A DNA stretch of 45,345 nt, taken from positions 1-45,345 of the forward strand of contig JAPKYT010000106.1 in the NCBI GenBank assembly GCA_026394155.1, given 5' to 3'. This DNA is from a bacterium (GTDB lineage: Bacteria > Electryoneota > RPQS01). The position numbers were made by a program, and so were the translations under genes. Shown here piece by piece: positions 25,830-33,565 of the stretch; the first letter of the stretch is position 1, and each line of letters starts with the position of its first letter. The notes beneath the pieces are model-generated. The model had not been told where the DNA came from. It searched no databases and saw nothing but the letters and a program-made list of their open reading frames with translations.

Positions 25830-27242
25830 ATGGCAAAACAGAACCTAATGGACAAAGTCGTCGGCCTGTGCAAACGGCGCGGCTTTGTGTTTCAGTCCTC
25901 GGAAATCTACGGCGGGCTTTCCTCGACGTGGGACTACGGCCCTATGGGGATTGCCCTCAAGAATAACATCGCCGCATTTTGGTGGCGTGAGATGACTCAG
26001 CTCCACGAGAAGATCGTGGGCCTTGACGCCGCCATTCTCATGCATCCGCGAGTGTGGGAGGCCTCCGGTCACGTGGCGGGTTTCGTGGATCCGTTGGTGG
26101 ATTGCCGCCAGTGCAAGACGCGATTCAAGGGACAGGATTTGGTCAAGACGTGGCGGCAGAAAAAAAAGCTCGAGGCCTTGGGCGGCACGGACATTCCCGA
26201 AGGCGCTGAAGGAGAGCTGGAGAGACTCAAGCAGATCCACTGGGGAGAAGCTATCTGTCCGCAGTGCGGCACGACGGGAAACCTCACCGAACCGCGGCTC
26301 TTCAATCTCATGCTCAAGACGTTTCTCGGTCCGGTCGAGGAAGCCGCAGCCGCGGTGTTCCTTCGTCCCGAGACCGCGCAGGGCATCTATGTCAACTATC
26401 AGAATGTGCTCAACACGTCGCGCGTCAAGATTCCTTTTGGCATCGCTCAGATCGGCAAGGCCTTCCGCAATGAGATTACGCCCGGCAATTTCATTTTCCG
26501 CACGCGCGAATTCGAACAGATGGAGATGCAGTTCTTCGTCAAGCCGGGCGAGGACGCCAAGTGGCTCGAATACTGGCGCGATGAGCGGTTCGGATACTAC
26601 CTTAAGCTTGGAATCAAGAAGGAGAAACTGCGCCTTCACCGCCACACGCCGCAGGAACTGGCCCACTATGCGGCGGACGCCTACGACGTCGAGTACGAGT
26701 TCCCCTTCGGCTGGCAGGAATTGGAAGGTGTTCATAACCGCACGGACTTCGATCTGAGGCGCCACGCGGAATACTCCGGCAAGGACTTGGCCTACTTCGA
26801 CGAGGAGACGCGCGAGCGCTTCACGCCCTACATCGTTGAGACCTCCGCCGGGTTGAACCGCACGTTGCTGGTGTGTCTGCTTGACGCCTACGACGAGGAC
26901 GTGCAGGAAGGCGAAGTGCGGACGGTGTTGCGGCTCTCGCCGGCCATCGCTCCCATCAAGGTGGGAGTGTTCTCGCTGGTGAAAAAGGATAACTTGCCCG
27001 AAGTGGCGGATCGCATCGCCGGCGATCTGCGCAAGCTGTGTCCGGTGTTCACGGATCATCAGGGTTCCATCGGCCGCCGTTATCGCCGCATGGATGAGAT
27101 CGGCACTCCGTGGGGAGTCACCGTGGATTATCAGACGCTGCAGGATCAGACGGTGACGCTGCGTGACCGCGATTCTCTGGAGCAGATTCGCATCTCCATG
27201 GACGCGCTGCCCGACGAAATCCGCAAGCGTTTGGCGCAGTAG
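25830..27242 (+). CDS. glyS: Glycyl-tRNA synthetase, alpha2 (class IIa) type
   Basis: A 470-residue single-chain enzyme that charges tRNA-Gly. This is the dimeric form also found in eukaryotes, archaea and Gram-positives, not the GlyQ/GlyS heterotetramer of E. coli. The N-terminus KRRGFVFQSSEIYGG...TWDYGPMG is typical. A zinc ribbon is formed by Cys92, Cys95, Cys143 and Cys146. Class II motif 2 lies in FGIAQIGKAFRNEITP with FIFRTREFEQMEMQFF, and motif 3 in ETSAGLNRTLL. The C-terminal anticodon-binding domain ends at the stop. A 30-nt gap follows recO; the next gene starts 28 nt after the stop. Confidence 0.96.
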   Translation: MAKQNLMDKVVGLCKRRGFVFQSSEIYGGLSSTWDYGPMGIALKNNIAAFWWREMTQLHEKIVGLDAAILMHPRVWEASGHVAGFVDPLVDCRQCKTRFKGQDLVKTWRQKKKLEALGGTDIPEGAEGELERLKQIHWGEAICPQCGTTGNLTEPRLFNLMLKTFLGPVEEAAAAVFLRPETAQGIYVNYQNVLNTSRVKIPFGIAQIGKAFRNEITPGNFIFRTREFEQMEMQFFVKPGEDAKWLEYWRDERFGYYLKLGIKKEKLRLHRHTPQELAHYAADAYDVEYEFPFGWQELEGVHNRTDFDLRRHAEYSGKDLAYFDEETRERFTPYIVETSAGLNRTLLVCLLDAYDEDVQEGEVRTVLRLSPAIAPIKVGVFSLVKKDNLPEVADRIAGDLRKLCPVFTDHQGSIGRRYRRMDEIGTPWGVTVDYQTLQDQTVTLRDRDSLEQIRISMDALPDEIRKRLAQ

Positions 27243-27270
27243 ACGCCGATGCGAACGAGTGAATGGAACG

Positions 27271-28029
27271 ATGCTCACCGATGAGCTGGCGCGCCAAGGG
27301 GACTGGCTGTTTCGCCGCCGCGGCTATGCGCCGCTGGTGCTCTTGCCATTCGCCATATTAGTCATGGCCGCGCACCCGCGTCCGTGGACAGATTCTCTCT
27401 TGGTGAGACGCGCCTACGAACTCGGATGCTTGCTGGTGTCTCTCCTCGGAGTGGCCGTGCGAGTGCTGGCGCAGGGCTGGGCGCAGCCGGGATCATCGGG
27501 GCGGAACACCCGAGAGCAGATCGCCGATCACTTGAACGTGAGCGGCATTTATTCCGTGTGCCGGCACCCGCTCTACCTCGGCAACATTCTGATGATGCTC
27601 GGCGTTCTGCTCTTTACGCGTTCTCCGCTTCTGGCGCTGGCCGGGCTGTTGTTCTACGTGCTCCTTTACGAGCGCATCATCGCCGCCGAAGAGCGTTTTT
27701 TGGAGCACAAGTTTGGTGCGACCTTCCGGCAGTGGGCGGCCGGCAGACCGGCGCTGATTCCCAAGTGGTCGCTGTGGGTGCGGCCGCAATCGCCTTTTTC
27801 CGTGCGCGCCGCCGTCAAAGGAGAGTTCTACGGAGTGACGGCGTTGTTCGTGGTGCTGCTGGCATTGCGCACGCTCGATATGCGGTTCAGTGAGGGAGTC
27901 TGGCAGACGGACATGTTTTGGCTGGCTCCGAGTGCGGTGATGCTGGTGCTGTTTGTGATCTTGCGCTTCATCCGCAAGCACACGCGCCTTTTCGAAGAGC
28001 CTGCGCCGCGCGATCAGCCCCTTTCCTGA
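27271..28029 (+). CDS. Integral-membrane methyltransferase (isoprenylcysteine/phospholipid methyltransferase family)
   Basis: A 252-residue inner-membrane protein with about five hydrophobic helices (for example VLLPFAILVMAAH, LGCLLVSLLGVAVRVLA, MLVLFVILRFI). The SAM-binding signature of ICMT/PEMT-like enzymes is clear: SGIYSVCRHPLYLGNILMMLG, with the R-H-P-x-Y-x-G core, followed by the E-x-x-F/L region AAEERFLEHKFG. The natural substrate is unknown; bacterial relatives are generic. I chose ATG 27271, the first ATG after the glycyl-tRNA synthetase stop; the frame is open further upstream inside that gene. A bidirectional terminator follows. Confidence 0.82.
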   Translation: MLTDELARQGDWLFRRRGYAPLVLLPFAILVMAAHPRPWTDSLLVRRAYELGCLLVSLLGVAVRVLAQGWAQPGSSGRNTREQIADHLNVSGIYSVCRHPLYLGNILMMLGVLLFTRSPLLALAGLLFYVLLYERIIAAEERFLEHKFGATFRQWAAGRPALIPKWSLWVRPQSPFSVRAAVKGEFYGVTALFVVLLALRTLDMRFSEGVWQTDMFWLAPSAVMLVLFVILRFIRKHTRLFEEPAPRDQPLS

Positions 28030-28057
28030 CCCAGTGCCTTGATCGGAAATGAAAGAA

Positions 28058-28087
28058 AGCCCCCGGCTTCATGCGAAGCCGGGGGCT
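28058..28087. terminator. Bidirectional intrinsic terminator between convergent operons
   Basis: A perfect 13-bp stem, 28058-28070 with 28075-28087, has a 4-nt loop. On the minus strand it is followed by TTTCTTTC, a good U-rich tail for the rplI operon. On the plus strand the tail (CGTGTTT) is weaker. It sits between the methyltransferase and rplI stops. Confidence 0.88.
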
Positions 28088-28111
28088 CGTGTTTCAGCCT
28101 GCAGGATGCGG

Positions 28112-28558
28112 TCAGTTGGTCTTCACCACGTCCACTGTGATGGTCACCACGACGTCCCGGTGCAGCTTAACGGGGATCGGATACTCGCCCAGATACTTGA
28201 TGGGTTCTTCCATCTGAATCTTGCGGCGATCCACTTCAATACCGCGTTCTTTGAGCAGCTCGGCAACGTCAGCGGCGGTCACCGAACCGAACATGCGATC
28301 CTCCTCACCCACCTGAACCGGCGCAATGAGCCGCAGCCCCTGCAGCTTGGCGCTGAGATCACCGGCCTGACGGCGCTCGCGAACGTCACGCAGGGAATGA
28401 ACCTGTTTTTCGTGCTCGAGGCGGGCCAGATTGGATTTCGTGACCGGAAAAGCGATGCCGCGCGGAATGAGAAAATTGCGCGCATATCCCGGCTTGACCG
28501 TCACCACGTCCCCGACTTTGCCGAGAGACGCGAACTCTTTGCGAAGAATAACCTGCAT
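28112..28558 (-). CDS. rplI: 50S ribosomal protein L9
   Basis: A 148-residue ribosomal protein of the large subunit, bL9. The N-terminal domain binds 23S rRNA and has the family signature (VGDVVTVKPGYARNFLIPRGIA, residues about 15-36). The long connecting helix and C-terminal domain follow (FGSVTAADVAELL, IKYLGEYPIPVKLH). It lies 22 nt after ssb and is the last gene before the terminator. In many bacteria rpsR would lie between ssb and rplI; here it does not. Confidence 0.97.
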   Translation of the reverse strand: MQVILRKEFASLGKVGDVVTVKPGYARNFLIPRGIAFPVTKSNLARLEHEKQVHSLRDVRERRQAGDLSAKLQGLRLIAPVQVGEEDRMFGSVTAADVAELLKERGIEVDRRKIQMEEPIKYLGEYPIPVKLHRDVVVTITVDVVKTN

Positions 28559-28580
28559 GTATCCGTTCCGTTCTCAGTAG

Positions 28581-29072
28581 TTAAATCTTGATCCTGCGAT
28601 AGCCGAAACCGAAGTCGCCGTCAGGCTTGGGGCCGGGGCTTTCGTTTTCGTGCGGAGGCTCCGCGTGTTCGGGCGGTTCGGCCGCCGGCTCGTGTTCGAA
28701 CACGGAGTTCTCTTCATGATGCGTGTCGCGATGGTTGAGGAACTGAATGCGACGGGCCTTGATCTCCACGGTGTTGCGGCTGAACCCGTCCTCCGTCTTC
28801 CACTGACGGCTCTGCAACTCCCCCTCGACCAGGATCGCACTGCCCTTGCGCAGATTCTCGTAGCAGCTCTCGGCCAACTTGTACCAGGCGACGATCCCGA
28901 TGAAGCAAACGTCTTCTTTGACGGCCCCGCTGTTGTCCTTGAACTTGCGATTAGAGGCAATCGTGAAATTCGCCACGGGCACGCCGGTCGTCGTCTGACG
29001 GAACGCGGGGTCCTTGATCAGATTGCCAACGATAATCACGCTGTTAATATCCGGCATCCGCAAGTCAGCCAT
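28581..29072 (-). CDS. ssb: Single-stranded DNA-binding protein
   Basis: A 163-residue protein with an N-terminal OB fold (MPDINSVIIVGNLIKDPAFR, TIASNRKFKDNSG, VEGELQSRQWKTEDG). It protects ssDNA in replication, recombination and repair. A low-complexity Glu/Pro/His linker follows from about residue 118. The C-terminus ends GFGYRRIKI, basic rather than the acidic DDDIPF-type tip that normally recruits partners such as RecO. ATG 29072 is preceded by GGGAG. It lies between rpsF (80 nt upstream) and rplI. Confidence 0.95.
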   Translation of the reverse strand: MADLRMPDINSVIIVGNLIKDPAFRQTTTGVPVANFTIASNRKFKDNSGAVKEDVCFIGIVAWYKLAESCYENLRKGSAILVEGELQSRQWKTEDGFSRNTVEIKARRIQFLNHRDTHHEENSVFEHEPAAEPPEHAEPPHENESPGPKPDGDFGFGYRRIKI

Positions 29073-29152
29073 AGTAGTCTCCCGCTTCTCAGGTCACTTG
29101 CTCTCGCCGTGGGCGGTTTTCCCACACCGGTCCCGCCCGCTAAACGTATCTC

Positions 29153-29605
29153 TTATCCGATGTTCTTCGGTTCTTCCGCCGTTTCGGCATCCGGTTCGAC
29201 GGCGGCGCCGTTCTCGACCGACTTCGCTTCGACGGGGTTGGTCTCGGCGACGGCCGCCGGCGCCGACTCGGGCGCGGCTCCCAGCGTCCGCACGGACTCC
29301 GCATCCGGTTCCGGCACGTGTCCGGGCTCCACGACGCTGATCAGATGGCGGATGATGGACGAATAGATGCGCATGGTCCGGTCGAGCGTGGCGATGCCCG
29401 CCGGCGCGCCGTCGAACACAGCCACCACGTAATAACCGTACTGCCGGCCTTTGATTTCGTAGGTCAGCCGGCGCTTTCCCCACCGTTCCCACTTGCGAAC
29501 CGCTCCGCCGGCCGCCATGAGGTCGTTCAGCTTGCGCAGATCCGCTTCGATCTGCTCCACCTCCAGCGCCGGATCAAACACCATCACCGCTTCGTATGTA
29601 CGCAT
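29153..29605 (-). CDS. rpsF: 30S ribosomal protein S6
   Basis: A 150-residue ribosomal protein, bS6, of the platform of the small subunit. The core is residues 1-95 (MRTYEAVMVFDP, WGKRRLTYEIKGRQYGYYVV, LDRTMRIYSSIIRHL), a ferredoxin-like fold. The C-terminal 55 residues are an Ala/Glu/Pro-rich acidic extension; E. coli S6 also ends in a run of Glu. It starts only 3 nt after the pth stop. Confidence 0.96.
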   Translation of the reverse strand: MRTYEAVMVFDPALEVEQIEADLRKLNDLMAAGGAVRKWERWGKRRLTYEIKGRQYGYYVVAVFDGAPAGIATLDRTMRIYSSIIRHLISVVEPGHVPEPDAESVRTLGAAPESAPAAVAETNPVEAKSVENGAAVEPDAETAEEPKNIG

Positions 29606-29608
29606 GTC

Positions 29609-30247
29609 CTAACTGTCTCCCTGTGGACTAAAATCGCCCGGCGGGATGTCCCCGCCGGAAGGGTTGTCATTTTCGGGCGAAGACCGCCGCGTGTTGTAGC
29701 GGTTCATCGCCGTCTCCAAACCATCGCGCAGATAGCACTCGACAGCGTCGGCCGCCGTTTCAAGCGCCGCGCTCATGGTTTCGCGCAGGTCGCGCGGGAA
29801 TTTTCTCAAGACGTGCCGGGCTACATCGGCTCCCGGCTCACCGCCGCCCACTCCGATGCGCAGTCTCGAAAACTCCTCCGTGCCCAGCACCTCGACTATC
29901 GAGAGCAGCCCCTTCTGGCCGCCCGCTCCCCCTTTGACCCGGAAACGGACGTGTCCGGGCGGGAGGTTCACATCATCGCAGACCACCAGCAACTCTGCGA
30001 TTTCAAACTTGTGCCAACGCAAAGCGGCCTGGACCACTTCACCCGACAGATTCATGTATGACAGCGGGCGAAGCAGAATCACTCGCGGCCGATCGGGCCA
30101 CACCGCTTCCTCGGCCTTGGCGGCGCGCGACCGGCGGAACAGGGCCTGCGCGCGGCGCGCCAAACGCCCGGTCACCTCGAAGCCGACGTTGTGCGGGGTG
30201 TCTTGATATTTCGCGCCGGGATTTCCCAGCCCCACGATCAACGGCAT
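29609..30247 (-). CDS. pth: Peptidyl-tRNA hydrolase
   Basis: A 212-residue enzyme that cleaves peptidyl-tRNAs released from stalled ribosomes. The active-site residues are visible: Asn9 in GLGNPG, His19 in DTPHNVGFE, and the Asp in CDDVNLPPGHVRFR. LLRPLSYMNLSGEV and GGAGGQKGLLSI complete the family motifs. I chose ATG 30247 because the family begins exactly there; the frame is open further upstream only because it crosses the (TCTTTC)n repeat at the end of rplY. The C-terminal 20 residues (GGDIPPGDFSPQG) are a non-conserved tail. Confidence 0.95.
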   Translation of the reverse strand: MPLIVGLGNPGAKYQDTPHNVGFEVTGRLARRAQALFRRSRAAKAEEAVWPDRPRVILLRPLSYMNLSGEVVQAALRWHKFEIAELLVVCDDVNLPPGHVRFRVKGGAGGQKGLLSIVEVLGTEEFSRLRIGVGGGEPGADVARHVLRKFPRDLRETMSAALETAADAVECYLRDGLETAMNRYNTRRSSPENDNPSGGDIPPGDFSPQGDS

Positions 30248-30302
30248 CGGTGCGGCCGCGACGTTGGGTTTAATACGGCATGAAAAGCGGCGGCCGCGGC
30301 CG

Positions 30303-30962
30303 TCACTTCCTCTTCTCTTTCTCTTTCTCTTTCTCTTTCTCTTCCTCTTCCTCTTCGCCCTTGCGCTCGCGGATGACTTCCGGCTCCTTGACCTCGGCCA
30401 CCGGGGCCGCTTCGACCGCCACCTGACGCGGCGGCACGACATGCACCACCGTCATCTGCGGATCGCCCAGAAGCACCACGCCTTCGTAGCGCAGTTCGCT
30501 GAGGCGCACGCCTTCGTTCATGTTGAGGTTCGACACGTCCACGTCCAGACGGGTGGGAAGATAGGCGGGCTCGCACTCGACTTCCATCTCGCGCACCACC
30601 AGCTCGAGCACGCCGCCCTCCTTGATGCCGGGAGCGATGCCCACGGCGCGCACGGGCACGTGGGCGCGAATCTTCTGGCCCTTGACGATGCCCATGAGGT
30701 CAATGTGAATGATGTCGCGGAGGACGGGATGGCGCTGCACTTCGCGAATGATGCAGTCCAGGAGTTCGCCGCCGACGTCCACGCGCAGCACGCCGATCTC
30801 CTTGCGCAGGAGACTGTCGAGAGTGTTGCGGTCAAACTGCAGGCAGCGAACCTCGCCCTTGCGATTGTAGTAAACGCCGGGAATCAGACCGGCGCGCCGC
30901 AAGGCACGGTTGGTAGTGCCGCGGGGGTCCCGCTCCTGCGCAGTGATGTGAATCTCGGCCAT
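30303..30962 (-). CDS. rplY: 50S ribosomal protein L25/general stress protein Ctc
   Basis: A 219-residue long form of bL25, which binds 5S rRNA. The N-terminal L25 domain (ITAQERDPRGTTNRALRRAGLIPGVYY...) is joined to a beta-barrel TL5/Ctc C-terminal domain (HIDLMGIVKGQKIRAHVPV, PAYLPTRLDVDVSNL). The tail is extreme: after VIRERKG it is nearly pure Glu then Lys-Glu pairs, encoded by a hexanucleotide repeat. The order prs-ctc-pth matches that of Bacillus. Confidence 0.94.
   Translation of the reverse strand: MAEIHITAQERDPRGTTNRALRRAGLIPGVYYNRKGEVRCLQFDRNTLDSLLRKEIGVLRVDVGGELLDCIIREVQRHPVLRDIIHIDLMGIVKGQKIRAHVPVRAVGIAPGIKEGGVLELVVREMEVECEPAYLPTRLDVDVSNLNMNEGVRLSELRYEGVVLLGDPQMTVVHVVPPRQVAVEAAPVAEVKEPEVIRERKGEEEEEEKEKEKEKEKRK
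30316..30351. repeat. Hexanucleotide tandem repeat (TCTTTC)4 plus two TCTTCC units
   Basis: Four perfect TCTTTC units (30316-30339) are followed by two TCTTCC units to 30351. They lie inside the 3' end of rplY and encode its Lys-Glu and Glu-Glu tail on the minus strand. Unit gain or loss would stay in frame and change the tail by two residues each time. Confidence 0.9.
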
Positions 30963-31004
30963 GGGTCTATGTCTTTCCGTGTGAAATGCGAAGGCAGCGA
31001 CGGT

Positions 31005-32006
31005 TTACACGTCGCGGTCAATCATCAGCTCGCGAGGCTCGCTGAGCGGCCGTTCGAGAAACAGATGGCTGATGGACTTCTCGTTGTGGATGCGGCGAAT
31101 GGCCTCGGCGAAGAGTCGCGCGGTGGAAATCTTGCGGATCTTTTGAAACAAGTGCTCCTGCGGCGTGGGCAGCGTGTCGCACACCCACAAGCGCGTAATT
31201 TCGCTGGCCTCGATGCGCTCGACCGCCCGGCCCGAGAACACCGGATGGGTAATGGCGGCGTAAATCTCCTTGCCACCGCGGTCCTTGAGCATGGCCACCG
31301 TCGCCGAGAACGTGCCGCCGGTGTCCACGATGTCATCCACCACCAGACAGTTCTTCCCGCGCACGTCACCCACCAGATTGAGAGCCACCGCGTGATTCGG
31401 TCCGATGCGGTGCTTGTCCACCACCACGAAATCGCGGTTGAAGTAGTTAGCGTAGAAGCGCGCCAGCCTGGTGGAGCCTACGTCGGGCGCCACGATCGCC
31501 ATGTCCTCGATGGGATGCAGGACCAGCAGATCCACGAACAACCGCGAGGCGTAGAGGTGATCGAAGGGAATATTGAAGAACCCCTGAATCTGCGGCGCAT
31601 GCAGGTCCATGGTGAGTATTCGCTGCGTTCCCGCCGCTTCAAGAAGATCGGCCACCAGGCGCGAGGTGATGGCCACCCGCGGCGCATCCTTGCGATCCTG
31701 CCGGGCGTAACCGTAATAGGGAATCACCACCGTGATGCGGCGCGCCGAGGCCCGCTTGGCCGCATCAATCATGATGAGCAGTTCCATCAGATTGTCCGCG
31801 GGCGCATGGGTGGGCTGCACTATGAACACATCCAGTCCGCGAATGTTCTCCGCGAACTGCACCCCGATCTCGCCGTCGGCGAAGCGGTGAATGGCAACCT
31901 GCCCGAGCGAGAGCCCCAACTGGCGGGCGATGGCTTCCCCGAGGCCGCGGTGCGCCGTGCCGGAAAATATGGTCAGGCCGTCCAGATCGGGGGAGGTGTC
32001 AGGCAT
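31005..32006 (-). CDS. prs: Ribose-phosphate pyrophosphokinase (PRPP synthetase)
   Basis: A 333-residue cytoplasmic enzyme making PRPP from ribose 5-phosphate and ATP for purine, pyrimidine, His, Trp and NAD synthesis. IFSGTAHRGLGEAIA opens the first lobe, RFADGEIGVQ is the family motif, and IPYYGYARQDRK is the ATP-side loop. TMDLHAPQIQGFF and the PRPP-binding LVVDDIVDTGGTF (221-233) follow. ATG 32006 is the first in-frame start. The gene is downstream of tRNA-Gln and upstream of rplY, a conserved neighbourhood. Confidence 0.96.
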   Translation of the reverse strand: MPDTSPDLDGLTIFSGTAHRGLGEAIARQLGLSLGQVAIHRFADGEIGVQFAENIRGLDVFIVQPTHAPADNLMELLIMIDAAKRASARRITVVIPYYGYARQDRKDAPRVAITSRLVADLLEAAGTQRILTMDLHAPQIQGFFNIPFDHLYASRLFVDLLVLHPIEDMAIVAPDVGSTRLARFYANYFNRDFVVVDKHRIGPNHAVALNLVGDVRGKNCLVVDDIVDTGGTFSATVAMLKDRGGKEIYAAITHPVFSGRAVERIEASEITRLWVCDTLPTPQEHLFQKIRKISTARLFAEAIRRIHNEKSISHLFLERPLSEPRELMIDRDV

Positions 32007-32095
32007 ACTATGATTCTTCGCCCGCGGGGAAGCGGGCCGGCTCCGTCAAAGGCTGCGAAAGTTGCGGACGCCTCAACACCGGGCGGCCGCAGGGG

Positions 32096-32168
32096 CTGGG
32101 GCGGAAGGACTCGAACCTCCGAATGCCAGGACCAAAACCTGGTGCCTTACCATCTTGGCTACGCCCCA
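32096..32168 (-). tRNA. tRNA-Gln (anticodon TTG)
   Basis: A 73-nt cloverleaf on the minus strand. The acceptor stem is TGGGGCG/CGCCCCA with discriminator G. The anticodon stem CCAGG/CCTGG holds the loop TTTTGGT, giving anticodon TTG. The T-arm carries GGTTCGAGTCC. The CCA end is not encoded. Its position between ispE/spoVG and prs recalls the tRNA-Gln between ispE and prs in Pseudomonas. Confidence 0.95.
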
Positions 32169-32192
32169 ATGGCTGAGGGCTGCGGGCAGGGG

Positions 32193-32501
32193 TCAGGCCA
32201 ATTCGTCGGCGATACCGTGCCCCGGTGCGTTCGGCAGAGCCACCTCGGTGGACACCAAACGACGGTACTCATCTAAGACCTGCGCTTCGAGCTTCTGCCG
32301 GAACTCGTTGCTGATGGGATGGGCGATGTCTTTGTAGGTGCCATCCTCCAACTTGCGGCTGGGCATGCACACGAAAAGTCCGCCTTTCCCGGCGATGATC
32401 TTCAGGCCGCGTACGACGAAAACATCGTCAAAGGTGACGTTCACAAAGGCCTTCAGTTTGTCCTCATCACGGAGGTTGATGTTGACCTCGGTGATGTTCA
32501 T
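32193..32501 (-). CDS. spoVG: SpoVG family RNA/DNA-binding regulator
   Basis: A 102-residue protein of the SpoVG family: MNITEVNINLRDEDKLKAF, then FVVRGLKIIAGKGGLFVCMPSRKLEDG, and AHPISNEFRQKLE are the family blocks. In Firmicutes and Borrelia SpoVG binds nucleic acid and affects septation, sporulation and virulence genes; its role in this lineage is not known. A strong Shine-Dalgarno (GAGGAGGAG) stands 5 nt before ATG 32501. It sits between ispE and tRNA-Gln/prs, as in Bacillus, where spoVG is also near prs. Confidence 0.94.
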   Translation of the reverse strand: MNITEVNINLRDEDKLKAFVNVTFDDVFVVRGLKIIAGKGGLFVCMPSRKLEDGTYKDIAHPISNEFRQKLEAQVLDEYRRLVSTEVALPNAPGHGIADELA

Positions 32502-32559
32502 GGTGCTCCTCCTCGAACCTTCCGCCGGTGCATACCCTGAGCTGCGCGAGGAACGTCCC

Positions 32560-33411
32560 TCAGGTGCGTCTCGGGCGACTCACTGCGCGGCAAATGATCA
32601 CTCGATAGGGAAGCCCGAACTGCTGCGCGGCGTGCGAAGCCCGGGCTGAATCGGAAAACAAACCATAGACTGCCGAACCGCTGCCGGAGACACAGACCGC
32701 CTCTGCGCCGAAGTCCAGCAACTTCTGCTTCACCCGACCAAGCTCAGGGTGCCGAGTTAAAACTATGTTTTCCAAATCGTTAGGAAAACAAACCGGACGC
32801 CCAGCCGGGATCGGTCGCTCTTTGAGGGAAGATAAGAAAATAACACTTTTTGCCTCATCTGTCAAGGGGAACCCTCCAGCCTCATAGGCCCAAGCCGTGC
32901 TCACGCCGAAGTCCGGAACCACCACCACGACCGTCCCCGGCACACAGCCCTCCAACGGCTCCACCACTTCTCCGCGCCCCGTGCCGTGCGCCAGTCCTCC
33001 CACCAGAAAGAACGGACAGTCCGAGCCGATCTCCGCCGCCAGAGGTTCCAGCCGCGTTGCCCCCCACGATAATCCCCACAACCGACAAAGACCGATGAGA
33101 GCCACCGCTCCATCGGAAGACCCGCCTCCCAGCCCGCCTCCCACCGGGATATCCTTGTGAAGCAGGATCCGCGCGGCGCACGGCAGGCCGGCGGCGCGGC
33201 TCAGGAGGCGTGCGGCACGCGTGACGAGATTGGCCTCCCCCGCATCCAGCTTCGCGCCTCGAATCTCCAAGCTCCATTCCGCCTGCGCATGAAACTCGAT
33301 CCGGTCAGACAGCGAGATCTCCTGAAACAACGTCTCGATCTCATGGTAGCCGTCCGACCGGCGGCCGAGCACCCGCAAACCAAGATTGATCTTGGCGGGA
33401 GCGAAGAGCAC
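32560..33411 (-). CDS. ispE: 4-diphosphocytidyl-2-C-methyl-D-erythritol kinase
   Basis: A 283-residue GHMP kinase that phosphorylates CDP-methylerythritol in the non-mevalonate isoprenoid pathway. The N-terminal FAPAKINLGLRVLGRRSDGYHEI and the ATP-binding PVGGGLGGGSSDGA (about 89-102) are intact, with VCVSGSGSAVYGLF near the C-terminus. I chose GTG 33411: it is preceded by GGAGGT with a 6-nt spacer and gives the usual start (V/M-L-F-A-P-A-K) and the same length as the E. coli enzyme. The frame stays open to a TTG at 33489, but that adds 26 unconserved residues. Confidence 0.93.
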   Translation of the reverse strand: MLFAPAKINLGLRVLGRRSDGYHEIETLFQEISLSDRIEFHAQAEWSLEIRGAKLDAGEANLVTRAARLLSRAAGLPCAARILLHKDIPVGGGLGGGSSDGAVALIGLCRLWGLSWGATRLEPLAAEIGSDCPFFLVGGLAHGTGRGEVVEPLEGCVPGTVVVVVPDFGVSTAWAYEAGGFPLTDEAKSVIFLSSLKERPIPAGRPVCFPNDLENIVLTRHPELGRVKQKLLDFGAEAVCVSGSGSAVYGLFSDSARASHAAQQFGLPYRVIICRAVSRPRRT

Positions 33412-33510
33412 AAAACCACCTCCGTCGAGCTCGGCCGAGTCGGGATAGGCGGAAAAATCGCGATGGCGCGGGTGAGAGAAATCGGTCAAGGCAGCGAGGA
33501 CGGATAACGG

Positions 33511-33560
33511 ATGCGGGCATCACCCGCATGCAAGCGGCGGCGGCCCGACACCGGGCCGCC
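33511..33560 (-). terminator. Tandem hairpins after the tyrosine-kinase gene
   Basis: Two perfect hairpins lie in the 154-bp gap between the kinase stop and ispE: a 9-bp stem (33539-33547 with 33552-33560, 4-nt loop), then a 7-bp stem (33511-33517 with 33523-33529). The first begins 5 nt after the kinase stop. There is no U-run, so termination would be Rho-assisted; it may instead be a stabilising 3' structure. Confidence 0.4.
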
Positions 33561-33565
33561 CTGAA

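Noticed and set aside
30316-30351. Possible CRISPR or intergenic satellite
   Set aside because: It is a simple hexanucleotide repeat inside the rplY coding region, with no spacers.
32007-32095. Possible additional tRNA or leader between tRNA-Gln and prs
   Set aside because: No cloverleaf or other structure could be seen beyond short GC-rich pairing near the prs start.
30264-32276. Long plus-strand open frame across rplY and prs
   Set aside because: It is antisense to rplY, prs and tRNA-Gln, has His/Arg-rich composition typical of reading high-GC genes backwards, and has no motif.
32560-33489. ispE starting at TTG 33489
   Set aside because: GTG 33411 has a strong GGAGGT site and gives the family's usual start and length.
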